A stretch of 47,225 bases of DNA from Iphinoe sp. HA4291-MV1 (GTDB taxonomy: Bacteria > Cyanobacteriota > Cyanobacteriia > Cyanobacteriales > Nostocaceae), in assembly GCA_019359415.1 (NCBI GenBank), contig JAHHHH010000060.1, forward strand, positions 1-47,225. The letters are read 5' to 3'. Position 1 is the first letter of the stretch; each line of letters begins with the position of its first letter. Positions 36,875 to 44,759 of this stretch are shown one piece after another. The notes below the pieces were generated by a model. It searched no databases and was not told the origin of the DNA. It saw only the letters and a list, made by a program, of their open reading frames with translations. The translations under genes and the position numbers were made by a program.

Positions 36875-38776
36875 GTGAGAGCAATTTTAGGATTAGTTTT
36901 ATTAAGCCTTATAGTCACTCCCTCTGTCGCTTTGGCGCAAGAACAATCCCTCAAGGTTGTTTTTCCTAAAACAAACTATCAGACAACTGCAAAGACAATC
37001 TTCTTTATTGGCACAGCACCATCAAGTGGAGAGGTTCTCGTCAATGGTAAGCCAGTAAAGCGTAGCAAATCTGGTCATTTTGCCCCAAGTTTCCCCTTAC
37101 AGGTAGGAGAAAACCTTTTTACTGTTCGCTACCAAAATCAAGAAATCCAGATTAAGGTGACAAGAGTTTCCACCCAACCGGAAATTCCACAGGGGTTAGC
37201 CTTTGCTAAAGATTCTCTCACACCAGCAGTGGACATTGCCAAACTTCCAGGAGAACAGATCTGTTTTAGCGCGATAGCCCCTTGGGCGGCTCCCTCTGGG
37301 AGCATCGCTACTGCGAATGCGGCTGTTTCCGTAAAACTGGGAAATCGAACTGTTTCCCTTTTACCCCAACCTCAACAGGCGCAACTACCAGCAAATTCTG
37401 CCGCCTTAACAGGGCAAAACCAACCCTCAGCCCAGTCTAGCGTAGAGAAGTATCAAGGTTGTACGACAGCTTTTGCGGTTAATCCTCTACTTGTGTACGG
37501 TAACAACATCGTCTCTGGTGCTGTTGTTCAGGACGATAGCAAAAATGTAGATTTGGGTAAACCAGAATTCCAACTTACGCTGAATGGCAAAACGATAACT
37601 CAACCAGGAACTGGTAAAATCACCATCCTCTCACCCTCACAGTTAGAAGTTGTGGAAGTAACAGCAGAGTCTGGCGTCGCTCGCACTGGTCCCAGTACAG
37701 ATTATTCTAGACTTACACCTCTACCTAAAGGCACACGTACAACAATTACAGGACGCGAAGGTGAGTGGTTACGTTTAGACTACGGCGCTTGGATTAATAG
37801 TAAGGAAACTCGTCCTTTACCAGGAGCAATTCCTCCGCACAGCATTATTCGTAGTGTTGGCTATCGTAAGCTTCCGGGTGTGACCCAGATGGTTTTCCCG
37901 CTACAAGTTCCCGTTCCTGTGAGTGTGCAGCAGGGTAACCAGACTTTTACTCTCACTCTTCATAATACCACTGCCCAGACAGATATTATCCGCTTAGATG
38001 ATGATCCTCTCATTTCTCGCCTAGATTGGCAACAATTACCAGCCACTCCAGCAGGGGGACAGCCAGGAGTGCAGTACACCTTTAACCTCAAGAAAGCTCA
38101 ACAGTGGGGGTATAAAATCAAATACGACGGCACGAGTTTGGTGCTGTCTTTGCGTCACTCTCCCGTTCTCTCTTCAGCTGGTAGCGGAGAAACAAGGGAA
38201 TTGTTAAACAGACAAAAACCATTATCTGGCATAAAGATTTTACTCGATCCAGGACACGGCGGTAAAGAATCTGGAGCATCGGGACCAACAGGTTATTTAG
38301 AAAAAGATGTCAATCTTGTGGTATCCAAGTTGGTGCGCGATGAGTTGGTGAAACTAGGGGCGACAATAGTGATGACACGGGAGGATGACAAGGAAGTATC
38401 GCTAAATGACCGTGTGGCGATTATCGATAAAGAAGAACCAGCGATCGCTCTTTCCATACATTACAACTCCCTACCCGATGAAGGTGATGCAGAAAACACG
38501 AAGGGAATGGCAGCCTTTTGGTATCATCCTCAAGCTCACAACTTAGCAGTTTTTATGCAAAAGTATATAGTGAGCAAATTAGGACGACCATCCTACGGTG
38601 TATTTTGGGATAACTTAGCGCTGACACGTCCAGCGAGTGCGCCATCAGTATTACTGGAATTGGGTTTTATGAGCAACCCTAACGAATTTGAGTGGGTGAC
38701 GAATCCTCAAGAACAGAAGAAATTGGCAAAAGTCATCGCCGATGGAATTGTTGAGTGGTTTCGTAGCGATCGCTGA
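36875..38776 (+). CDS. N-acetylmuramoyl-L-alanine amidase with signal peptide and SH3-like domain
   Basis: I place the start at GTG 36875, which gives a clean signal peptide (MRAILGLVLLSLIVTPSVALA); the frame is open upstream to a TTG lying in ATTGCCC repeats. 633 aa: an Ig-like N-terminal domain, a linker with an inserted palindrome (residues ~133-145), an SH3-like domain (about 255-310), an AMIN-like region, and an Amidase_3 domain from ~452. Zinc ligands: H in DPGHGG (~460), E in YLEKDVN, H in SIHYNS; catalytic E in LLELGFMSN. It cleaves the peptide stem from glycan in the periplasm (septal or septal-junction remodelling). No operon partner. Confidence 0.92.
   Translation: MRAILGLVLLSLIVTPSVALAQEQSLKVVFPKTNYQTTAKTIFFIGTAPSSGEVLVNGKPVKRSKSGHFAPSFPLQVGENLFTVRYQNQEIQIKVTRVSTQPEIPQGLAFAKDSLTPAVDIAKLPGEQICFSAIAPWAAPSGSIATANAAVSVKLGNRTVSLLPQPQQAQLPANSAALTGQNQPSAQSSVEKYQGCTTAFAVNPLLVYGNNIVSGAVVQDDSKNVDLGKPEFQLTLNGKTITQPGTGKITILSPSQLEVVEVTAESGVARTGPSTDYSRLTPLPKGTRTTITGREGEWLRLDYGAWINSKETRPLPGAIPPHSIIRSVGYRKLPGVTQMVFPLQVPVPVSVQQGNQTFTLTLHNTTAQTDIIRLDDDPLISRLDWQQLPATPAGGQPGVQYTFNLKKAQQWGYKIKYDGTSLVLSLRHSPVLSSAGSGETRELLNRQKPLSGIKILLDPGHGGKESGASGPTGYLEKDVNLVVSKLVRDELVKLGATIVMTREDDKEVSLNDRVAIIDKEEPAIALSIHYNSLPDEGDAENTKGMAAFWYHPQAHNLAVFMQKYIVSKLGRPSYGVFWDNLALTRPASAPSVLLELGFMSNPNEFEWVTNPQEQKKLAKVIADGIVEWFRSDR
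37271..37308. repeat. Palindromic repeat inserted in the amidase gene
   Basis: GCGAT (37271-37275) / ATCGC (37304-37308) enclose a perfect GCTCCC-TCT-GGGAGC hairpin (37289-37303). It is read in frame as a short Ala/Pro/Ser segment. The pattern matches the dispersed GC-rich palindromes common between genes in such genomes. Confidence 0.7.
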
Positions 38777-38875
38777 TTTTTGACAATACAAGTCGATGCT
38801 CTCAAGGGAAGCTATCTTTGCTCTTGAACTGCAACAGCGCTAAATCATTGTTACAAATGAAACCTTCTTTCGCAA

Positions 38876-38935
38876 GGTGGGCACTGCTGTCAACGTAAAA
38901 ATAGCAGTTTCAGCGAACGGTAAACAGTGCCCACC
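38876..38935. repeat. 60-bp hairpin element with GGTGGGCACTG ends
   Basis: GGTGGGCACTG (38876-38886) and CAGTGCCCACC (38925-38935) are perfect inverted repeats. Both ends share GGTGGGCA with the smaller palindrome at 39576-39595; the two flank the DUF2085 gene. Confidence 0.8.
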
Positions 38936-38989
38936 CTACAAAAATTGCTGGGTTTATCTGTGTAAATTTCTTGAGCATGGTGTATTCAT

Positions 38990-39541
38990 TTAGTGTAACG
39001 CACCAGATTCCTCATGATTTGGTGCTCGCCCCCACTCGTGCAATATTGGCATAGTAAATAAACCCCATGCCAAACCCGTCATTAACCCAAAAGGCGTAAC
39101 AACGTAATTATGAAAACTCCACCAACCCAAAACCTCTGCTGCTAATTCGAGTGGATAAGCCATCATCAACACACTAGCAAGCGCCGCACCACTCCAAGCA
39201 TATTGACTTAACCAGTAAAAACCTTTACCACCTGTCGCCCCATATAATAGACGGGTAATAAGTAACCCCGTAACAGTACCGTAACAGCGCATACACACAG
39301 CCATAATATATGGTGAAGACAATGCGATCGCCATATCTGGTTGCGGGCAAACATGAACGCCCATGAAATAAATAATATTCGCAATTAGAGGTAAAATTGG
39401 TAAGCCAGACGCAGCAAGAAATGGAGCAGCAAGCGGTCCTACTACCATCCCTGCTAACATGAAGTCAGCAACAGCGCTTACCCAACGAATTTGAAAGTGC
39501 TGAGTGGAAGAACTTCTTTTAAAAACTAATCCTGGCAACAT
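38990..39541 (-). CDS. DUF2085-family membrane protein
   Basis: 183 aa, about four membrane spans. VHVCPQPDMAIALSSPYIMAVCMRCYG carries the HxCxQxP...CxRCYG pattern of DUF2085, a set of conserved Cys and His residues that suggests metal or cofactor binding at the membrane. Function of the family is unknown. Located between two GGTGGGCA hairpins, downstream of AgrE on the opposite side of a palindrome. The C-terminus is Glu/His-rich. Confidence 0.85.
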   Translation of the reverse strand: MLPGLVFKRSSSTQHFQIRWVSAVADFMLAGMVVGPLAAPFLAASGLPILPLIANIIYFMGVHVCPQPDMAIALSSPYIMAVCMRCYGTVTGLLITRLLYGATGGKGFYWLSQYAWSGAALASVLMMAYPLELAAEVLGWWSFHNYVVTPFGLMTGLAWGLFTMPILHEWGRAPNHEESGALH

Positions 39542-39575
39542 TTCTTTCTATGGCCGTTTTTTCTTGGCGTCTTAA

Positions 39576-39595
39576 GGTGGGCAATATTGCCCACC
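39576..39595. repeat. 20-bp perfect palindrome GGTGGGCAATATTGCCCACC
   Basis: A loop-less version of the element at 38876-38935, with the same GGTGGGCA ends and the same CTAC sequence after it. It lies 8 bp beyond the AgrE stop. Confidence 0.85.
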
Positions 39596-39603
39596 CTACT
39601 TTC

Positions 39604-41715
39604 TTAACCTACCTTAGCAGTATACGGACTAGTCAACTTCTCCAACTGCTGTACCAACAGACTGAGGAACAACCCGACATCTGTCACCACACCAACTGAT
39701 TCTATAGAACCTCTGTCGCTCAACTTTGTCACCACGGCTGGATTGATATCCACACAAACCATCTTCACACCAGCGGGAGTCATATTCCCCACGCCTATTG
39801 AGTGCAGCATACTCGACAACATCAAAATCATATCTGCATCTTTGATCTGTCGAGCGTATTCAGCTTGCGCTTTGATCAAATCCATCTCGGTATCTGGTAA
39901 AGGACCATCATCGCGAATCGAACCGGCAAGACAGAATGGAACTTCATTACGGACGCACTCATACATTACCCCATTCTTGATGACCCCAGCCTCAACAGCT
40001 TTAGCAATGCTACCATAACGGCGAATGGTATTAATGACCTTTAGGTGATGGCGGTGTCCACCGCGTACAGCCACACCCCGCTGCATGTCCACACCGAGAG
40101 AAGTTCCCATCATCGCTTGCTCAATGTCGTGGACAGCGATCGCATTTCCACCCAGCAGCGCCTGTACGTATTCTTCTCTTATCAGTTGCGCCAGATGCTC
40201 ACCGCCTCCAGTGTGAATCACCACAGGACCTGCCGTGACAACAACTTTACCACCAGCATCTCGGATTTTACGTAATTCCCAAGCCACTTGCTCGACGACG
40301 AGTTCCACACGCCGCTCACTGGAAACTCCCGCCGACATAAAGCTGAATTCTTCTGCATTGCGTTTTTCCCGTGATTCTGTTTTGCGGATGGTACGAATAC
40401 CTTGTACATCGACAACGACTTCTTCGCCGATTTCTAAATCGCGTAGTATTTTACACTGGGCGACTATACCTTTGGGTGTTCGGGTGATAGCGATCGCGCC
40501 ATCCATCCGCTGATTTTGTACCTTCACCCATTCACCGTTAATCCGTACTTCCGTGGGATAAATCGTGCTAACGTAAAAATCATCGGGAGCTACACCTGCT
40601 TGGGTAACTGGTTCCAACTTGGCATCGCGCTCGTCTTGCGGCAAGTCCACCGCACCCAAATCAATCAAATGCGATAAAATGCTTTCCATCACCTCATGAG
40701 AAGGTGCGGATACCTTCACCTCGGCTGCTGAAGTACTTTGCCGCTGCTCTCCCAATAGGAAATTTAGCACTTGGAAGCTACCAGCATTATCGATAATTAA
40801 ATCCAAAGCGCGGTTAATCAAACCAGAGTCGAGCAAGTGTCCTTCTATGCGAATGATGCGACTTTCTACCGACACATTGGCGTGAAGTTCTTCTCGTACT
40901 GGTTCCGTTACCCGTAATGTCAAGCATTTTGCCGCGCCACCAGCTTTCATAAATTCCGTCAGTGGCGTTTCAATCACTTGGAAACCAGCATCTGCAAGGC
41001 GTGCTTTTAGTGGTTCACTAGCCTTATTCATCACAACGATGCTGTCCACATTCACCGCATTGCAGGCAAAGTTTACCGCGTCGGCTTCTGTAATGCTTAT
41101 GCGTTTTTGTTGTGGTACCCGCATTTCAATTAAGCGGTTGGAGTACGAATCAAACGCGGGTGGATAGTACAGCAAATAACCATTAGCAAGCGGACAAAAG
41201 CAAGTATCTAAGTGGTAAAAGCGCTCATCAATCAGTCGCAACGAAAGGACTTCGATATCCAGCCATTTTGCCAGGTAAGGGTGAGAATCTAATTCTGTAC
41301 GAAAACCGTATCCAGCCCAAAGCCAGCGTCCTTCCCGATCCAACAGTGCGTCCCCCGCACCTTCAAAAGGCAAGTCTTTGGGCAATACGTAGACAGTGTA
41401 GCCATTATCTTCAAACCACTGTTTGAAATAAGGCTCCTCGCCCTGACGCTCCTTGTGTAAAAAACGACTCAATACAATAGTAGTCCCTAGTACCAAACCA
41501 GCGTTTGCCGTAAACACCATATCGGGCCAGCCTTTCTGGGGTGGTACTATATCAACAATTGCGTGTTCTTTGAGGATATGATGCAGTTTGTCCCACTGTT
41601 CTACAGCAAGGTCTGGCGATGACTTGTGAATATTCCCTTCCATCCAAGGGTTAATCACATAGTCTACATCGTAGTGGTGAGGAGAACACATCAAAAAGCG
41701 AATCTGGGAAGTCAT
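39604..41715 (-). CDS. agrE: Bifunctional arginine dihydrolase / ornithine cyclodeaminase-type enzyme (AgrE/ArgZ)
   Basis: 703 aa, the length of Anabaena AgrE and Synechocystis ArgZ. The N-terminal guanidine-modifying domain keeps N71 (FTANAG), H168 (FYHLDT) and nucleophile C264 (GGAAKCLTL), which turn arginine into ornithine, CO2 and two NH3. A middle domain (about 290-370, a LOR-type fold) leads to a C-terminal ornithine-cyclodeaminase-like part (VVVTAGPVVIHTGGG, LLGGNAIAVHDIEQA, DDGPLPDTEMDLIKAQ). In heterocystous strains this part makes proline from ornithine, completing the breakdown of cyanophycin-derived arginine. Monocistronic here, with a 612-bp upstream gap. Confidence 0.95.
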   Translation of the reverse strand: MTSQIRFLMCSPHHYDVDYVINPWMEGNIHKSSPDLAVEQWDKLHHILKEHAIVDIVPPQKGWPDMVFTANAGLVLGTTIVLSRFLHKERQGEEPYFKQWFEDNGYTVYVLPKDLPFEGAGDALLDREGRWLWAGYGFRTELDSHPYLAKWLDIEVLSLRLIDERFYHLDTCFCPLANGYLLYYPPAFDSYSNRLIEMRVPQQKRISITEADAVNFACNAVNVDSIVVMNKASEPLKARLADAGFQVIETPLTEFMKAGGAAKCLTLRVTEPVREELHANVSVESRIIRIEGHLLDSGLINRALDLIIDNAGSFQVLNFLLGEQRQSTSAAEVKVSAPSHEVMESILSHLIDLGAVDLPQDERDAKLEPVTQAGVAPDDFYVSTIYPTEVRINGEWVKVQNQRMDGAIAITRTPKGIVAQCKILRDLEIGEEVVVDVQGIRTIRKTESREKRNAEEFSFMSAGVSSERRVELVVEQVAWELRKIRDAGGKVVVTAGPVVIHTGGGEHLAQLIREEYVQALLGGNAIAVHDIEQAMMGTSLGVDMQRGVAVRGGHRHHLKVINTIRRYGSIAKAVEAGVIKNGVMYECVRNEVPFCLAGSIRDDGPLPDTEMDLIKAQAEYARQIKDADMILMLSSMLHSIGVGNMTPAGVKMVCVDINPAVVTKLSDRGSIESVGVVTDVGLFLSLLVQQLEKLTSPYTAKVG

Positions 41716-42327
41716 ATAAGTGCAATAGGGTGAGATGCAATTAACCTTTAATTTAGCCTTTACTTTATTGGGTACAAAGAATGTATTTTTTAATACAAAA
41801 TTTTATCTAAAGACGAAAATTCTATATTTTCGTAAAAGGCGGGAGATAGTCCATACCCTATTCTATCGTGGAGAGGGTATAGACAATACGGTTCGGATAA
41901 CAAAAGACACGAGTATCTTAATAAATGTAAAAGTTACGCATTGACAAAAGTTCATTTATGTGAATTTGCTGCTATCCTCGACAGGATAATTTCTGCCAAT
42001 TTGGCAACACAACTCGGTGGAAATATATTTGAATTTTTAGAGAATTCGCTTTGGTGAAGGGTTGTCAGATTAGCTTCCTCTACATGCTTATAACTGCCTA
42101 TCTTCAAGACTGCTGCACCTTTCTCAACTCAAATAAAATTGCCATAACTTTATGCGTGTCAGCCTAGCACAGACAAAGGATTATGTTGCTCTATCCTATG
42201 TATGTCAATCTTGGGAGTAGCGAATCGGCTCAAAGCATTATGGGAAGAAAATTGAGTACGATTTGACTTTTCTCTGTTTGACAAAAGACTAATATCACCG
42301 AGTTTTTTCTAAATTCTAGGAATCTCT
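41716..42327. other. Long intergenic region between AgrE and the carrier-protein gene
   Basis: 612 bp, AT-rich, between divergent genes. Two perfect hairpins: TGTATT / AATACA (41782-41797) and ACGAAAAT / ATTTTCGT (41813-41833), both in the AgrE leader. ATACCCT / AGGGTAT is a further inverted pair near 41855-41880. TTGACA at 41942-41947 could be a -35 for the plus strand, but no good -10 follows. I see no NtcA site with exact spacing and no coding sequence. Confidence 0.5.
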
Positions 42328-42633
42328 ATGAGTTTATCCAATCCCGCTCCAACTCCACAACATTCTTATACCGCAAAAGACCTTCAAGTATGGCTGGCGT
42401 CTTATTTTGCTGAGTTACTAGGACTTCAACCAGCAGAGATAAATATTCAAGCGCCTTTTGACACCTACGGTTTGGATTCAGCGCAAGTGATGATTATTGC
42501 TAGTAAAGTGGAGAATTTGCTGGGATTTCAATTATCTCCTCTGCTAGTGTGGCATTACCCCACTATTGAATTACTTTCTCAGCGATTAGCCGAAGAATTT
42601 GGAGGTTCGGAGACAGAACTTTTTCAAATTTAA
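42328..42633 (+). CDS. Acyl/peptidyl carrier protein
   Basis: 101 aa. One PP-binding domain: helix I (LQVWLASYFAELLGL), then DTYGLDSAQVMIIASKVENLLG, with S51 in GLDSAQ as the phosphopantetheine site, and helix IV (ELLSQRLAEEF). It resembles carrier proteins of polyketide or peptide synthases rather than fatty-acid AcpP (which has DSLDTVE). It should be activated by a phosphopantetheinyl transferase encoded elsewhere. It leads a three-gene run with a TubC-docking protein and a condensation-like acyltransferase. Its stop codon lies in the first copy of a 120-bp-spaced direct repeat. Confidence 0.9.
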   Translation: MSLSNPAPTPQHSYTAKDLQVWLASYFAELLGLQPAEINIQAPFDTYGLDSAQVMIIASKVENLLGFQLSPLLVWHYPTIELLSQRLAEEFGGSETELFQI

Positions 42634-42771
42634 ACTTTGCAGTTGTTTTTATGCAAATAAACCCGGTTTCTAGCACAAATCGTGTGTTTAGTAATCAGAT
42701 AGCTACAAATAAACCAGTTTTCTGGTATTGGTGACATCAGTCTTGAGATGTAAACGCTGCAGTTGTTTTTA
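42631..42771 (+). repeat. Direct repeat TAAACnnTGCAGTTGTTTTTA, copies exactly 120 bp apart
   Basis: Copies at 42631-42651 and 42751-42771 differ at two bases. The DNA between includes AAACCCGGTTTCT, the half-arm of the 105-bp hairpin elements. This looks like sequence flanked by a target-type duplication, or a slipped duplication. It separates the carrier-protein gene from the TubC gene. Confidence 0.6.
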
Positions 42772-42789
42772 AAGAGATTGCAAAAAACT

Positions 42790-44676
42790 ATGAATACATC
42801 CGAAATTTTGGCAACTCTCACACAACAGTGTGTACAGATGTGGGTTGAGAATGACACATTAAATATCCGTTCTCCTAAAGGAATATTAACGCCAGATATA
42901 CAGGCAGAGATAGTTGCACGCAAGCCAGAAATTATGGCATTTCTACGTCAGGGTAATGTTGCCATAAATTCTCATTCCGTATCGCTGGATTATGATCTAA
43001 GTCTACAGACAATCGGTCGTTTAATTGGGGAAGTAGGCGATAAATTAAATCCAGAGTGTAAGCAACCGATTATCGATCCTAGACTTATGGCTCAAAGGCT
43101 AACTGTCACCTTTAGACCTGTACCGAATAGATACAAAAATGAAGAAATTCTCAGATTTAGAGAAGAACTAAAACTGAAGCTGCACTCATATGGAGTGAAA
43201 GTTTTACCGTGGCGACAAGCTACAACAGAGTTTCGCTATGAAATCAATATACCTTTTTTTCACTGGAAGAAAAGCATCAAAACCAGAGTGGTAAAATCTG
43301 GGATAAATGCTGTCATTGATGTAGATAGACCACCTTCTTTAATAAGTCGAGTTAAGAAATTTGTCGCGGAGAAACTGTATCAAATCTATTCTCGCTTTAT
43401 TGTGAAGGAGCAAAAAATATCGGTAACGAGAATTGCTCAATTAATTGGTTGGGCTGAAGATTGTGCAGCTAAATACATTGAAGATCCGACAAATACTCAA
43501 GTAATTGTACTCACAGAATTAAATAATGATTTTGTTAATTCCGAAATTCCTTATCAACAGAAGATAAAGATTGGTTTGAATACTTTAATCAGAACATTTT
43601 CAGAAATTGTGATTGGAGTATCTAGTTCTCGTTTTTCAATTCTGAATATGAATCTTTCAGATTCCGTATTTTCTCTAAATGAGATAGATAGTTTTGTCTT
43701 AAATTCACTCATCCCCAAAGTCTACGTTCCCATATTACCTTTGCCATTGAGCAAATTTCAAATAGAACAATTTGAATCACAACAATCAAATTATGCACAA
43801 AAACTAGTTAGTTTGGGTAAGAAGCTTGCAGAAACCAATCTCTTCCCTTCTGGTTCCAAACTGAGCGAGGTGATTAAAAGAAAGTCCTATAGAGATATCG
43901 TCAACGTCATCGTAAATGGCAGAACAGGTGTCTCTTATGGCTTTGTTGCTTATGCAGAGCCACCACATTACGTTGGAAAAATTGAGATAACTGATAGAGA
44001 ATGGAAAAATCTATATCCTATTGAAGGATTCAGTATTGATGAAGTACGCCAAAATTCAATAGGTAGAAGGTATTTAAAAACTAAGATAGGAAAAGAATAT
44101 AGATTTAAACAGATTCCCGATATCTGGATTTTAAGTGCTCGTTCTGGCTCAAATAAAACCAACTTGAGTCTTGAAAGTGACATAGTAAGAATTGGTTTAA
44201 CAGAGAGGTTATTGCTACAGTTACCACAGGGAGTTGATCCTCAAGTAGTAGATATCAAGCCTTCCTATGATGTCTATGTCATGCTGGGAATAGCTCTATC
44301 TACAGCTTTATATGCACCAAACTTAATGAGAAATGGTCTGCCAATGATCCATTTCCACGGATATCCAAAATTTGAGTGGTTTCAGGTGAATGAATATTAT
44401 GCTGGAGTTGATAATCCTTCAGTACCTTGTGGAACTTACGAATCTGGAGTATTCAACTTTTTGGGTATTTATAACTTGGTAAATCAACAAGGTGGAAATA
44501 TTGCCTTAGCCAGTTTGATAGAACCAGACCATGGAACGAATATCATAGCCTCTGATTTGGAATATTTAGTAGAAAGAGTGAAGATTGGGTGTAACAAAAG
44601 AGAAATTGAACTAGGTGGAAAACATTTTGCTTCTCTTAAATCAGTGAACAGGGAACAGAGAACAGGGAACGCTTAA
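42790..44676 (+). CDS. TubC-type docking domain protein with unknown 570-residue body
   Basis: The start is set at MNTSEILATLTQQ, which matches the first residues of TubC docking domains. Residues 1-55 (LATLTQQCVQMWVENDTLNI, ILTPDIQAEIVARKPEIMAFL) are that domain, which normally joins NRPS/PKS subunits. The rest (60-628) has no adenylation, ketosynthase or condensation motif. Distinctive parts: WHKK-type basic segments, LARSGSNKTNLSLES-like SARSGSNKTNLSLES, SYDVYVMLGIALSTALYAPNL, and GLPMIHFHGYPKFEWF followed by NEYYAGVDNPSVPCGTYESG. I do not recognise the fold. The last ~10 residues come from AACAGGGAACAGAGAACAGG repeat DNA. It probably works with the carrier protein before it. Confidence 0.75.
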   Translation: MNTSEILATLTQQCVQMWVENDTLNIRSPKGILTPDIQAEIVARKPEIMAFLRQGNVAINSHSVSLDYDLSLQTIGRLIGEVGDKLNPECKQPIIDPRLMAQRLTVTFRPVPNRYKNEEILRFREELKLKLHSYGVKVLPWRQATTEFRYEINIPFFHWKKSIKTRVVKSGINAVIDVDRPPSLISRVKKFVAEKLYQIYSRFIVKEQKISVTRIAQLIGWAEDCAAKYIEDPTNTQVIVLTELNNDFVNSEIPYQQKIKIGLNTLIRTFSEIVIGVSSSRFSILNMNLSDSVFSLNEIDSFVLNSLIPKVYVPILPLPLSKFQIEQFESQQSNYAQKLVSLGKKLAETNLFPSGSKLSEVIKRKSYRDIVNVIVNGRTGVSYGFVAYAEPPHYVGKIEITDREWKNLYPIEGFSIDEVRQNSIGRRYLKTKIGKEYRFKQIPDIWILSARSGSNKTNLSLESDIVRIGLTERLLLQLPQGVDPQVVDIKPSYDVYVMLGIALSTALYAPNLMRNGLPMIHFHGYPKFEWFQVNEYYAGVDNPSVPCGTYESGVFNFLGIYNLVNQQGGNIALASLIEPDHGTNIIASDLEYLVERVKIGCNKREIELGGKHFASLKSVNREQRTGNA

Positions 44677-44759
44677 CAGGGAAGAGTTATCTAGCATTGC
44701 CCATTGCCTATTACCCGTTGATAACTGATTACTGGTTAAATGTGGAATCGGAAGTTATC

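Noticed and set aside
41735-41944. 69-codon plus-strand frame between AgrE and the carrier protein
   Set aside because: AT-rich, no ribosome site, crosses two hairpins, and its composition is not protein-like.
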